Below are positions 1-10,739 of a stretch of 64,000 nucleotides of DNA, one piece after another. Position 1 is the first letter of the stretch. Every line of letters starts with the position of its first letter. A program made the position numbers and the translations under genes. Source of the stretch: Kalmusia sp. IMI 367209 (taxonomy: Eukaryota > Ascomycota > Dothideomycetes > Pleosporales > Didymosphaeriaceae); NCBI GenBank assembly GCA_027946365.1, contig JAPEUQ010000004.1, positions 3,596,001-3,660,000 of the forward strand. Reading direction: 5' to 3'. The notes under the pieces were generated by a model that was not told the origin of the DNA, did no database searches, and saw only the letters and a list, made by a program, of their open reading frames with translations.

Positions 1-307
1 GCAAGACGCCGTCGTGTGCCTCTCTCGGAGAGACTCTATTTTGATGCATATCTCAGCCGCTGACGAATAGCTCAGTCAGAAAATTGAATTGAGACTCTCT
101 GACTCGCTGTATCGTAGGGTCTACCGCGAAAAGCGTAGCCCTTTAGCTCGATCCAGATTAGCGGCCTTTCTGATACGCATCCTGGTATGCCTTGCGATCC
201 TGGCGGCTTTAGCCCTGCAACTTGAGCATGTCATCAGCCATGTCAAGAAGGACTCGTAACCAAAATTCGAACGCTTGGCTCTTTCAAATTCTCCTTTAAC
301 TTTCACC
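1..307. other. gene-free left edge
   Basis: No convincing coding frame, RNA gene or repeat was seen. The right part is presumably the promoter and 5' UTR of the gene starting at 308. Confidence 0.5.
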
Positions 308-1166
308 ATGAGCAAGATACTGGGCGTATGGGGTGAGATTCCCGACGAGCATCTCGAATGGCATGAGGACAAGCACGTACCGGCAGCGACCAAACGACTC
401 GGCACACGCGCATTTCATTTTGAGGCTGGAGAGAATGCCTTTGCCGAAGAACACAAACAAACTGCGACTTCTTTTACTCTATATGAAGGGTTAGAGTCAA
501 CGGAGCCCCAGTCGTTTGCTGAACAGACCCTACCGCAAGCGGACTCATTAAGCGACGTACCAAAAGAAGCATTACTAAATGCGCGATACTATACATGTAC
601 AATGATGGAGCAAGCAAAGGATTTTACAGGAGGTACGCCATCTACACGAATCATATTGCTGAGTTGGAAATTGATTTACTTTCGTAGACTACACCGATGC
701 CGGATGCCTTGTTATGGGCAACTTCCAACCCTCACGGGCTACACATGATGACTTCTTCAAATGGTGGCATGATGAATTCGTCTCCATAATAAAACGATCA
801 CCTGACTTCCTCCGGGTGCGACTGTGGAAGCTGGATAGCGCCGCCGACTTCAAAGATGGCTCGGCCTCGACACCTAATCGCGACGATCTACTTGTGTACA
901 TCATGGCATATGAATTTAGCTCTGACGATATTCCTTGGGATATCACGATTCAAATTGCTCAGTCAGAAGGCTGGCAGCGGTTTGTAGAGCACGACTTGGT
1001 ACGTTTTCTCGTTCGTAATTTTTTTTCTTTTAAGCCATGGCGACTAATGTGACAATAGCAATACAGATATGGGCTGTATCATCTCAAGAGAATATACACG
1101 AAGGATGGAGCGGTAGAAGCTGAGTTCAATAATGAGGATTATTTTGATGAAGAGGAGGAGGATTGA
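308..1166 (+). CDS. hypothetical EthD-like (dimeric alpha/beta barrel) protein
   Basis: Three exons fit: 308-632, 688-998 and 1059-1166, with introns of 55 and 60 nt that keep frame and end in a clean TGA, giving 247 aa. The second intron has a good branch site (GACTAAT). The protein seems to hold two repeats of the EthD-like/ABM type. The first half has the pattern HLEWHEDKHVPA followed by a TSFTLYEG strand, and the second has FFKWWHDEF followed by LLVYIMAYEF. Such W/H-rich helix plus strand repeats occur in fungal proteins annotated as EthD-like, usually of unknown substrate. The C-terminus is acidic (DEEEED). No signal peptide is visible, so it is probably cytosolic. The start MSKILG is chosen because the family-like strand begins there. 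No function is assigned beyond the fold. Confidence 0.75.
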
Positions 1167-1878
1167 AAATAGCGTCGACCGAAAGACGAAAATGTTAAGG
1201 ACAATGGCAGTAATAATATCGCAGTGTGGCATAGGTTACAGGACCACGTCTTCTTATCTTCTTCACGGCCTTATATGCTGTTTTCCCTCTCTCTACTTGC
1301 ATGTAATCTGCAGTTCTAGTCCTCATACCCAGAAATATCAATGAAATCAGCTTTCCACCCACCTTCCCCAACCGTCGAGTCTCGCCTCGGCAAAAGCGCC
1401 AATCCCCTGGCGGAGTGAACGCACGCCCTGACCACATCCCAGCCTTACCCCTCGCCTGTTTTTCTTAGTCGCCACTAACCCCTGCAGATCGCATCGCCAA
1501 CTCCTAAACAGGGCGCGTTGCCGGCGCACATGACGCCGTTTCTTTATGCTCCGGGCGGTCGTCGTCCTGGATAGCGGATGGCGGGCGGGAGGACGCGTCG
1601 TGCGCGCAGGCACGAGCTGAGGATCGGCCAATTGGTGGTATAAACTGGGGACATGTGCGTTGAAGACTCGGATTGGGAGAGAGTGGGACGCGGAAAAACG
1701 AGAGGTTTGGGGATAGAGTGGGCTATGGTTTGCATTGATGAACTGCGAGTCGAGCGCCTCTTAAGAATTAAACCGATCGATATATATATATATATATATA
1801 TATATCTGCGTCGACTCACAGCCCCGATCCTGTCCTCGCGAGAATCAAGATTCTGCTGAGCCCCAGCGCGCGTTCAAC
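1167..1878. other. intergenic, promoter of NLP gene
   Basis: No gene is supported here. The stretch ends with an alternating TA tract about 75 bp before the NLP start codon and a pyrimidine-rich leader. Confidence 0.5.
1780..1805. repeat. (TA)n microsatellite, possible TATA region
   Basis: About 13 uninterrupted TA units lie 73-98 bp upstream of the NLP start. The position would suit an extended TATA element, and length variation could alter promoter strength; that effect is inference. Confidence 0.85.
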
Positions 1879-2726
1879 ATGTTTTCTCCCAAGGTGCTCG
1901 TCTTCGGTCTGCTTGCTTCGTGCGCGATTGCGCTTCCTCTCGATCGCCGCGCAGTCATAGCGCATGATGCCGTCGTTGGCTTTGCGCAAGCCGTTCCCTC
2001 AGGCACCACGGGCACGTTGATGCTGAAGTACAAGCCCTGGCTCAAAGTCTTCAATGGTTGCGTCCCCTTCCCCGCCGTTGACGCTGCGGGTAACACTGGG
2101 TAAGTCACTCCCCCTCTTTTGCTCTCCTCTGCTTCCCATCTTGTTACGAAAACCGAGCATCTACTGATACTGAGGATTTATAGAGGCGGCCTCTCCCCTT
2201 CCGGCGACTCCAACGGCGGCTGTTCTGCTTCCACAGGCCAGGTATATGCCCGCGCTGCTACATACAACGGCGCATACGCCATTATGTATTCCTGGTACAT
2301 GCCGAAGGATAGCCCGTCGTCTGGGCTGGGACACAGGCACGATTGGGAGAACATTGTCGTCTGGCTGTCTTCCGCGTCGACATCGGCTACTATCCGTGGT
2401 GTGGCGATTTCGGCGCATGGAGAATATCAAAAGACGAGTTCTCCGCCGCTCGATGGTATGTTGTTTCTTTCTTTAGACATTATGTGAGGAAGCGGTTTGC
2501 TGATCTGGGAGTAGGCACGCGGCCAAAGATCGGGTATATCAGCTATTATCCTGTGAATCATCAGTTGATTGCAACGGATGATAAAGGTGGTGAGCAGCCG
2601 CTGATTGCATGGGAGAGCATGACTGCGGCTGCGAGGACGGCGATTGAGAATACGGACTTTGGGGATGCGACGCCGAGTTTTAGAGATTCGAACTTTCAGA
2701 CCTATTTGGCGGATGCGTTTATATGA
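1879..2726 (+). CDS. necrosis- and ethylene-inducing protein, NLP type 1 (NPP1 family)
   Basis: This is a secreted phytotoxin-family protein that acts on dicot plasma-membrane sphingolipids outside the fungal cell (family knowledge). Three exons, 1879-2099, 2184-2455 and 2515-2726, are joined by introns of 84 and 59 nt and keep frame, giving 234 aa, the usual NLP length. It begins with a signal peptide of about 19 residues that ends in an A-L-P stretch. The diagnostic heptapeptide GHRHDWE is intact in exon 2, with its metal-binding acidic and histidine residues. The mature part has the paired cysteines of type 1 members. No break is seen, so the gene looks functional. Its neighbours are unrelated. 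A TA tract lies upstream. Cytolytic members and non-cytolytic homologues cannot be told apart from this alone. Confidence 0.9.
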
Positions 2727-3141
2727 GGGGCGTAAGTAGAAGAAAGGTGTGTAGTAATCGGTAAATGTGTGCACTGATTGGATAGGTATGGAAATTAAAT
2801 CTTGAGTAACATCTAGCCTGCACGTCTACGTTTTGGTCATGTTAATCAGCCTTGTGTTCTACATTGTGGCGCAGAAGGAATGAATGGCTGTGGCGTAGAC
2901 GCTGCTATTCGTTTGACGATCGCTTGGCTGACGTACCAAGGCGATATATCACCCCAAAGGATCACAAGTCCCTTTCGCAAGCCATACCTTTTGGTAGGGC
3001 AAAGGACGAGGCTGTGCAATACGTGATTTCAAATATACATATAGGCTACAGCTATCAATCCGCTTCAAAGACTGTAACAACCCCGAACAAAAGCATAACA
3101 GCCACCCGTCATACACACCAAAGCAAGCGTCATCACCAGAT
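2727..3141. other. intergenic between NLP and coiled-coil gene
   Basis: Short reading frames only. It should hold the NLP 3' end and the promoter of the next gene, and nothing else was recognised. Confidence 0.5.
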
Positions 3142-4339
3142 ATGACAACAACGCACGACAAAATCCGACAGGCAGCCTCACGCAACACCGAACTCCTCAA
3201 CATCCTCTCCGAAACAGATGGCGCACCTTCGCAACTATATCAACAAATCCAGTACCTCAACGACCTTACCGCACAGCTCGAGAAGACACAAAGCCGCGCA
3301 AACGTCCTAAAACACCAAACCGCTCTAGAGCTTAAAGATCACAAAAAATACAACGAATCTACATTCCGGCGCTTCGCGCACAAAGCCTCCGGCCGCAAAG
3401 ACCGCTTCGAAGAGAAAGCAGCTAAGGAAGAGAAGGAGTACTTCGACGCTATCCAAGCGCAAAAGGCGGCTGAGGACGAGCTAGGGTATGTACGGCAGCT
3501 GTTGTCTGAAGCGGAGGTCAAGAAGCCGGAGTACGAGAGGGAGGCGGCGAGACACGATGAGGTGCAGCGCGAGCTAGATCAACTGTACGATTCCATTTTC
3601 GCGGGGTATACGCCTGAATTCCCCGATGAGGACGAGCGCGAGCGCGCGTACGAGGAGGTCAACATCAGATTTCAAGCCTCGAGCCAGAATCTAGAGAAAG
3701 AGAGACACATGTTGTTTCTCATCAAGCAGGCGTGCGGGAAGCTGCTGGATGCGAAGAGGTATTTGATGCAGGCGCATGATGCGAGTACTCTAGATCTGTG
3801 GGGCGGAAGTACATTCGCGAGCATGCAGAAGAGGAATAGGCTGGAGCTGGCGGAGAGCTGTGTGCAGCAGACGAGGATGCTGGCGAGGCAGATTGTGGGG
3901 ATGGAGCCTGGGAGAGATCTGGATGCGTTGGGAGCGGTGGATATTCACATAGGGAATATTTGGAGTGATGTGGTTTTCGATAATGTTTTTACGGATATGG
4001 AGATGTACGTTCATCTTCTCATTTACGCTCCTTTATCTGTTACAATGGAAAGAGGGGGTTGGCTGATCAATGCACAGGCACCAGCGTATACAAAGCGCAG
4101 AAGCACAGGTCGACCGCGCACTACAAAAAGGCGCAAAATTGATGAAAGAGCAGCAAACACGGGAGAAAGAAGGCATCGCTGAGGTAGGACGAGTCGGTAC
4201 GGAGATTAAGGAGCGGAGAATTGAGTTGCAGAGGAGTAGGGAGGAGGCATTTAGGCGAGTGACGGGGGAGGAGGTGGCGAGTCCCAGCATGGCGAGAGTG
4301 GAGATTGAGGATGAGGCGCCGCCTGCATATGAGGCTTGA
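3142..4339 (+). CDS. coiled-coil protein of unknown function with C-terminal PPAY
   Basis: Two exons, 3142-4004 and 4078-4339, with a 73-nt intron, give 374 aa. The sequence is highly charged (E, K, R, Q) with heptad-like stretches around residues 40-140 and 290-350, typical of a cytoplasmic coiled coil. A more ordered central part (about 190-285) is rich in aromatic and hydrophobic residues. The protein ends in PPAYEA, a PPxY-type motif that could bind a WW domain such as that of Rsp5 ubiquitin ligase; this is inference. There is no signal peptide or membrane segment. Similar conserved hypothetical proteins are known in filamentous ascomycetes, but no function is assigned. Confidence 0.8.
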
Positions 4340-4603
4340 GGTAGGGGCATTAGGTCGAATGGCGCAGGGGTGGGGGTTTGAGATATGTGATAGTTCCTTC
4401 TAAGTGCACTAACGTCAATGTTCAAACTGTGTTGCAAATGTAAATTTGTATGCAATACTCAAAACGGGATTGGCTCAATATGCACTTAGTGATTTGCTAT
4501 TACTTTTGACTTTAGAATACTTCAATTCGTCTAATCATTATTCCTGTATCGAATCCGGGAAGACTCTAGACCGTCGAACAGCTACTATGCAGCATCAGCC
4601 GCA

Positions 4604-6259
4604 TCATCGTCCGTTATCCTCTCTATGGTTAGCAAGTTGCTCCGCGATGTTCTCGAAGCGGTCAAAGTACTCGCGCACATTATTAATCCCATCCTTCTTC
4701 AGAACCTCCTGTAAAATTGCTAGAAGGTGACCCATCAGACCCGGTCCATTTTCGGCTAATTGTGCCATATAGTCTAGCCCCTCTTTGGTGTAGAGTTTGT
4801 TGAGATGCTCAGTTGTGTACCGAGAAGCCTCCCACTGGTCAGTCGCAGATGGTTCCTCCCGCTTGACCTTGACATTAGACGGTGGGATACTCCAAGGAAG
4901 TCTATTGGTGTGTAATGGACTAACCTCTTCGAGATTTTTAGAGGCCACTACCCAATCTGGCGGATCATCCGCCTTGACGCTCGCAATGATTTGAGCGAGA
5001 CTTTTAGAAATAACATCTTGACTTTCATACCCAGAGAAATCATGCCTCTTCACCACTCCCGCCTGTCCTCCATTGTTTCCCTTAAAGAGGTTTCCATAGC
5101 ACGTCCCGAAAGCATCTTGACACCCGACGCCACAATGCAGCGGCGTGTGCCCACAGTGACCATACGAGCTGCAACATCCGCCTTGATCGTTACCGTGACA
5201 GGTATATGCGAGAGAGGAAGATTGGGGGCCACAGATACCATCGGGCGTGTCTCGGAGGGTGGTATGAGGGGATGACGCGGATGGGGAGGGTTTGATAGAT
5301 GGATGTTCTTGGGGGCGCGGAAGGGGTGGGTCGGAGTAGGCCCATATGGACGCGATGGTTTGTGGAATGAGGGAGAACCATGGAGTTTGAGAGGGCCGTG
5401 TGAAGGAACAGAGCTATGGGATGAAGGTCTCGCGGTGTTGCTTCGTTCGATTAGCATCGTCCTAAAACGTAGGGATGTGCGAGCATGCTTACTTCTGACC
5501 AGGATATTTGGAATGCTCAAAATTCTTGGGAGGAACGAAGTGAGCTTCGGTAGGCGATGGAGTAGACGAGGTAATAAGGGAAGACGTGCTGCTCCTGTTA
5601 GCGATCGCTCTCTCAGTCGTAGAAGTGGAGTGCCAAGAACTAGCAGAGCGCTAATCTCAAACTATACGGACGAGCAACAAACACACCTGGAAGCAGATTC
5701 CCCTTCATCTTCGACGAAGAACTTATACTCCGTCTCCTCCGGATCCACCCACTTTGTAATCATGGATGGCGGCGGCGAAACCCACGCTGTGCTCGTCTCC
5801 CAAACAGTCGTTTCATATGCAATCGTTGGGTTCTCGACGGCCCACCCATGCTCTACTACTGTCGATGTCGTGATCAGCTCGCTATCCTGAGTGTACACAT
5901 AGCTGAATGTCTTCGTCTCGAAGACAGTGGTTGGGGCGGTGACGATATCACCGGGCTCGTAGTCGGAGTAGGAATGGTCCCAGGTGTCGTATTCGGTTAT
6001 GTATTCCGTAACCGTAGTAGTGACGGGTGGGACGAAATTATAGGAGGTATCATACGCAGTAGAGGTGACAGTGGTCTTAAATTCGGTGATTGTGTTGTAG
6101 CCGGTGGTTGTATCATGCTCCGTGACGGTGACGGTGACCGGAGGTGCAAAAATGATACCGTCATAGGAGGGGTCTTTCCCCGCCGATGGCCAGGGGAGCT
6201 ATAGTAGGTGCTGCTAAGGCTCCAGAGAGGAATGGTAGGAATGCTGCTGCTTTTCGCAT
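4604..6259 (-). CDS. secreted chitin-binding protein with hevein-type ChtBD1 domain (frame break near start)
   Basis: The best model has exons 6259-5687, 5639-5493, 5413-5379 and 5307-4604 (about 485 aa). The total length is 3n+1 because of one extra base in the C run at 6178-6181 (minus strand: G run). Without that base a signal peptide (MRKAAAFLPFL, then ALAAP) runs into a long T/V/Y-rich repeat region. The third intron (5378-5308) has weak sites and is tentative. A complete ChtBD1 lies at 5242-5099 with eight cysteines in hevein spacing, including GGCCSSYGHCG and GCQDAFGTC. The C-terminal 150 residues are not recognised. Such proteins bind wall chitin or shield it from plant chitinases. 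Either the sequence has an error or the gene is mutated. Confidence 0.7.
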
Positions 6260-6532
6260 AATGAACTAGCTCACAGCTGATGGTTGGAGTGGTTTGCGAG
6301 GCTGGGAATGGAAGATTTGTTGATGTTTTCTCACAGTTCCTGAAAATTCTGAGGGGACTTTATATGAGAAGGGGGGCTAGGGAAGAGTGGCATCGGTTCT
6401 GGGACTCAACAATCGCTAGTTGTATTGAATAGATTTAAAGTCGTCTCGGAACATGTCTTATGTTCTCTCCTAGAAATTGAAACCCTGGGAACGGTGTGGG
6501 ACGTACCATGGAAACATTTATTGCCTCCCGCA

Positions 6533-8772
6533 TCACAGCCTTGCCGTCCAATTGAAGCTTCCCATTCTTGCATGACTTGCAATGCCGACCTGGCCCTTCG
6601 CGAAGGCATCGGCTTCATGAGCCTCAACAAGCTTGAGTGGTCTGTAAGTAGCTTCCCACATCTGTTCACGGATCCATTCCTCGAGATCCGCATCGTCGTT
6701 GGGAATGTCCTTCTCCTGAGCGAGGTTCTCTTTAACAGCTTGCTGGATAACGTTCTTCGCGATCTGGACGCTAATTTCCCGCACGTCGGTCACGTCAGGT
6801 AGTAGACCTGATCCAGTCCCATTTGAGACGGGTGCCTTAGACGCTAGAGCTCGAACAGCGGCGACTATAAGCGAGGGGAGGAAGAAGTTTGGTACGGCTT
6901 AACACTGCGCCGAGACCGATACCAGGAAATGTAACAGAGTTATTACACTCCGCTAGAAAACATTAGCCCACGTTATTGCAACAAGGGGCCACTTACAGAT
7001 ATCGTATTCCTTGCCATTGTGTTTGACGGGAGGAAAAGGAGAGCCTGTAGCGACAAGCACTTTGCCATCGGTCCAATCGTACAGGTCTTGCGGTTTGGCT
7101 TCGTGCAGTCGGGTCGGGTTGGACAAGGGGAATATGACAGGGCGCTCCACATGCTTAGCCATCTCTTGTACGACCTCTTTGGTAAAAGATCCAGGTTTGG
7201 TGGATGTACCGATCAATACGTGGGGCTTTACTTCTTTGATTACGGACAGCAAATCCCCATGGCCCTTTTTGTCCCAATCATCATCCTCCCGTGCAAAGGG
7301 AATTTGCGCTGGAGTGAGCTGATCTTCATTTGACTTCAGCAACAGCCCAGGCTTATCGACACACCTGAACGGGTTAGTTTCATTGGGATCGTTGGGATCA
7401 AGGACCGCGAACCATATTTGGCGGCCCGCCTCTTCCTTAGATTTCCCCGTCTCTTGTGCGATGGCATCGCGAATTTGATCAGCAATACCGGTTCCCGCAG
7501 TACCTCAAACGATTGTGAGCATTTATCGTGGGTGGATTACATATCTCAAGACAGCTTACCGCTACCGAACATGACGAATCTGGCATCGCCCCACTCAACA
7601 CTACTCACTTTGAACGCCGCCATGAGTGCCGCTAGCGTAACGGCACCCGTACCTTGAACATCGTCGTTGAAGCACGCTATTTCCGGTGTGTACTTGTCCA
7701 GGATGCGCCTTGCGTTGTTGAGTCCAAAATCCTCGAAGTGTATGTAGGCTCTCGGGTATCGTTTTCTGCACGCTTGGACAAATTTACCAACAAATTCGTC
7801 GTATTTCTCGCCGCGTTCCCGTTTTTGCCGTAAACCAAGGTAAAGGTCATCATTGAGCAACTCTTCGTTCTGTTGCATGTTAGAAGTGGCCGCAAAAATG
7901 AATGAAGTTACATGCGTTTGTGCCGCAATCCAACACTACGGGCAAGGTGCGCGCAGGGTGGATTCCCGCACACAGCGTGTAGATGACGAGCTTCGCAACG
8001 CTTATAAGGATCGCGCCCACACCCTGATCACCAATGCCCAAAATCTGCTCCCCATCACTGACCACGATCACATCAACGTCATCCGCGCCTCCGAATTGGG
8101 CGATATCTTCTTCTATTCGATCCATGTGTTCTATGTCGAGATAGCATCCTTCGGGTTTTCTGAATAGTCTCGAGTAGTTTGCAATCGCATCGCCTTCCGT
8201 TGGGGTGTAGATGATGGAAAACATCTCTTTTAGATGGTCTAGAATCAACTGTGAACATGTCAGACGCTTTCACGTGATTCAAAAGTCGAGACATATTACC
8301 CGATAGTATAGCACTTCATTCTGCTCCTTCATGCTCGTCATGAAAGTATTCTTGGCAAGATCGTCTTGTCGCGACTGGTACTGCGCATACGCGCGCTTAA
8401 CCTGCTCCTCGAGAGTTTGCACATTGGATGGTAGCAGACCGTGGAGCTTGAAGGTATCGCGCTCCTCTTTGGTGAACCCTGAGCCTTTATTGAAGTAGGG
8501 CGTGCGGAGGAGTGCATTGCCCTGCGACGAGAGGTCAGTGAGATGCGTAAATAAACAGACAGAGAAAGTACAGTCAAAATGGTTTCTTGCGGTCCAGATG
8601 TCGACAGCGGCAGATGCCCAAACTTGGAGTTCTTCTCTTCCTTTGATGCGGTGGGCATGTTTGCTAGCGTGCGTATCGAGAGTGGGCGGCTTGACAACGA
8701 GTATGGTCGAAGCAGGCACTTTGATAGCATCGGCCTTGATATTTGCAGGTTCATGTAACTTCTTGTTCTCAT
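6533..8772 (-). CDS. mitochondrial malic enzyme, NAD(P)-dependent (one-base frame break near 6876)
   Basis: This enzyme oxidatively decarboxylates malate to pyruvate. Seven exons fit: 8772-8572, 8521-8300, 8248-7916, 7869-7560, 7503-7413, 7364-6997 and 6952-6533. The first about 45 residues are basic and S/R/L-rich, like a mitochondrial presequence. Family blocks in order are KFGHLPLSTSG, TPYFNKG, IYTPTEGDAI, the catalytic-region VVLDCGTN, FEDFG, CFNDDVQGTG, the dinucleotide-binding FGSG, IWCVDKPGLL, FPLSNPT and FPGIGLGAVL. Intron 3 (7915-7870) uses a GC donor. Intron 5 (7412-7365) is 48 nt, so retention would add 16 residues. The coding sum is 3n+1: the C-terminal frame is regained only if one base of the G run at 6875-6878 is dropped. 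About 647 aa when corrected. Confidence 0.88.
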
Positions 8773-9299
8773 GATCCATTCGTCATTCCTGTCCGGCGAA
8801 TTACGGCTGCACAATCGATAACGGCGCGTCTACTTGCTTTCGCGGCATGATGACGTAGCTGTTGAATTAGCGCGCACCCTCCGTCAGCTAAACCACTGCT
8901 ACAGTTTTGTCCCAGGAAGAATTTGGGAGCATTAGTGAATGTCTTGTCAGATGTTAGGCGATCAATAAGATACTGATTACACCAGCGAGATGAGGGCGGC
9001 TTCTGCCGTGGAAAGCTCGGGCCAGCCTCGGGTAAGCGCGACTGGTAGTTCTGTGTGTGTAAAGTATAGTATCATGGTGACATGCCATGCGATACAGACA
9101 CGATACATCAGTATAGTGTCCGAATTCTTTTTCTTCTCACATACTGGGACTCTCCCTTTGATCTCGTCGGCATCTGTCAACAGCCGTAAAGAAAGTCATT
9201 CCTCACAAGAGGTCGCCTCCAATAAAAAAGTTTGAGTACTCAGCAATATATCTTGTTAAGGGTGCTTTTACTATCTAAATCAATTCTAGATCTGAGAAA
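8773..9299. other. intergenic between malic enzyme and F-box-like gene
   Basis: Contains the malic enzyme promoter and the 3' end of the next minus-strand gene. No coding or RNA feature is supported. Confidence 0.5.
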
Positions 9300-10739
9300 C
9301 TACTTCTCCATGGACATCTGCCAACCGTTTTCAGCGCGATCCCAAGCTGCATCGAGCAGCTCCACTACCTCGTCGTCATACGCGAGCCGCCACTTTGGAT
9401 AAGGCCATAAGAAAAAGTAATTCATTGACCATCCTTCAAGTGGGACAATCGGTGGCGGGAGCCCCGGAATGGGACGATATTCTTCTGGCTTGTCGTTATC
9501 GGGCAATTTCCCCATCTCGACAACAGTATAGTCCCGAACTTTTTTCTGCGCACGATCGATAGTCTCGAGATATTCTTTGATGACTCCTACGTTCACGTTA
9601 TCGTTGAATCGTTCAATTTGGTCCGCGTTGTCACCACCCCACCCCATGGTGACATAGCCAAAGTCTAGCACCCCATGCCTTATTCCTACCCTCGCACACA
9701 TGTCGTAACGATCGAGGATGTTCGCACTACCTCTCTTTGCTCGTAACCTAAAAGTTGTGTGCTCAATGTCTAATTCAGAGGGAAAGTTATCGGTCATTGC
9801 CCACTCTGGAGTAGCATCGGCTTCTAAGTCCTCTTCAATGTCGACTACTGAGCCATCTTCAACGTAGACCTCTGCGTCATCTTCAACAGCCACATCTGGA
9901 TCATTGTGAACAGCTTTTGTCAGGCCAGCCATATCCAGGTCAATGACCCAAGTCTTTTTATCGCCGATACGGCGAGGAGCAGCCAGATCGGCTTCCGCAC
10001 GCTCGTCCAGAGGTAAGTGGATAGTCTTTCTGTCGTGCTTCTCGCTTATATTCACAAGAGCTTCCGATAGCTCTTCATTCCAATCGGTCAAGATATAGGA
10101 CTCGTTCCTCACGAATGTGGCTCTTGGAAATAACGCAAATGCCTTATTCCACGTGATAAAGTTCAAGCCGCACGTAGTGATTGCCCGTTGAAGGAATCCA
10201 AGGACTGGGGGATCGTGGTCAGGAATGATTTCGATTTTTAGCTCACCGAACTTTGTGTGGGTTTTCTTGTAATCCAATGCGTCGCCTGACCAGCCTCTGT
10301 CGATTAGGTAGTCATGTACTAAGGCGTTCTCGACGTAATGCTCATACACATAGAGCTCCATAACTTTTGCAGCTTCACCGGTTCGAGCAAAGAATTCATC
10401 CGCGAAAGGACCGCTTACAAGACCACCCCACATGAACTGCTGTCTGCGAAATTCGATTGGGTCATCGAAAAAAGGCTCTAGCCTTTTATTGATATTGAAA
10501 TTGGTGGTGCGCAGGTCGCCCATCACGCTCGAAAAGGTTTTGGCAGTGCGCTTTAATGCGAAGAGCTCGAGGGGTCCTAAAAAGGAGAGCAGTATCTTCT
10601 GTATAGGGACATACCTTTTGCTTAGAAGCGCTGCGAGGTCGAATTGTCGGAGCGGGGTAGGTACGCTCCCTTTCTTCAGCTTCTTTGAGTTTCGCCTAGG
10701 TGACGCCGAGATACTGGCTGATCTTTTTTGGGGAGGCAT
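9300..10739 (-). CDS. F-box-like protein, large hypothetical
   Basis: A single 479-aa exon from ATG at 10739. The N-terminus is basic (SPRRNSKKLKKG, nuclear-signal-like). A helical F-box-like segment follows at about residues 40-75 (IQKILLSFLGPLELFALKRTAKTF). Then comes a block with DDPIEFRRQQFMWGGLVSGPFADEFFAR, quoted here in halves: DDPIEFRRQQ and GLVSGPFADEFF. Similar blocks are frequent in expanded F-box-like families of ascomycetes. The middle has an acidic stretch (about 290-320, rich in V, E, D). The protein may be a substrate adaptor of an SCF ligase, but no substrate is suggested. It is divergent to a shorter, broken relative at 11429-12944. Confidence 0.75.
   Translation of the reverse strand: MPPQKRSASISASPRRNSKKLKKGSVPTPLRQFDLAALLSKRYVPIQKILLSFLGPLELFALKRTAKTFSSVMGDLRTTNFNINKRLEPFFDDPIEFRRQQFMWGGLVSGPFADEFFARTGEAAKVMELYVYEHYVENALVHDYLIDRGWSGDALDYKKTHTKFGELKIEIIPDHDPPVLGFLQRAITTCGLNFITWNKAFALFPRATFVRNESYILTDWNEELSEALVNISEKHDRKTIHLPLDERAEADLAAPRRIGDKKTWVIDLDMAGLTKAVHNDPDVAVEDDAEVYVEDGSVVDIEEDLEADATPEWAMTDNFPSELDIEHTTFRLRAKRGSANILDRYDMCARVGIRHGVLDFGYVTMGWGGDNADQIERFNDNVNVGVIKEYLETIDRAQKKVRDYTVVEMGKLPDNDKPEEYRPIPGLPPPIVPLEGWSMNYFFLWPYPKWRLAYDDEVVELLDAAWDRAENGWQMSMEK

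Noticed and set aside
5050..5520. Pro/Ser-rich ORF opposite the chitin-binding domain frame
   Set aside because: Most of it is the off-frame reading of the ChtBD1 exon. Only a short part near 5413-5379 may be coding.
8279..8779. Longer ORF at the malic enzyme N-terminus (MDHENKK frame)
   Set aside because: The family block KFGHLPLSTSG is in the neighbouring frame and joins correctly after a 50-nt intron. The longer ORF mixes intron and off-frame exon.
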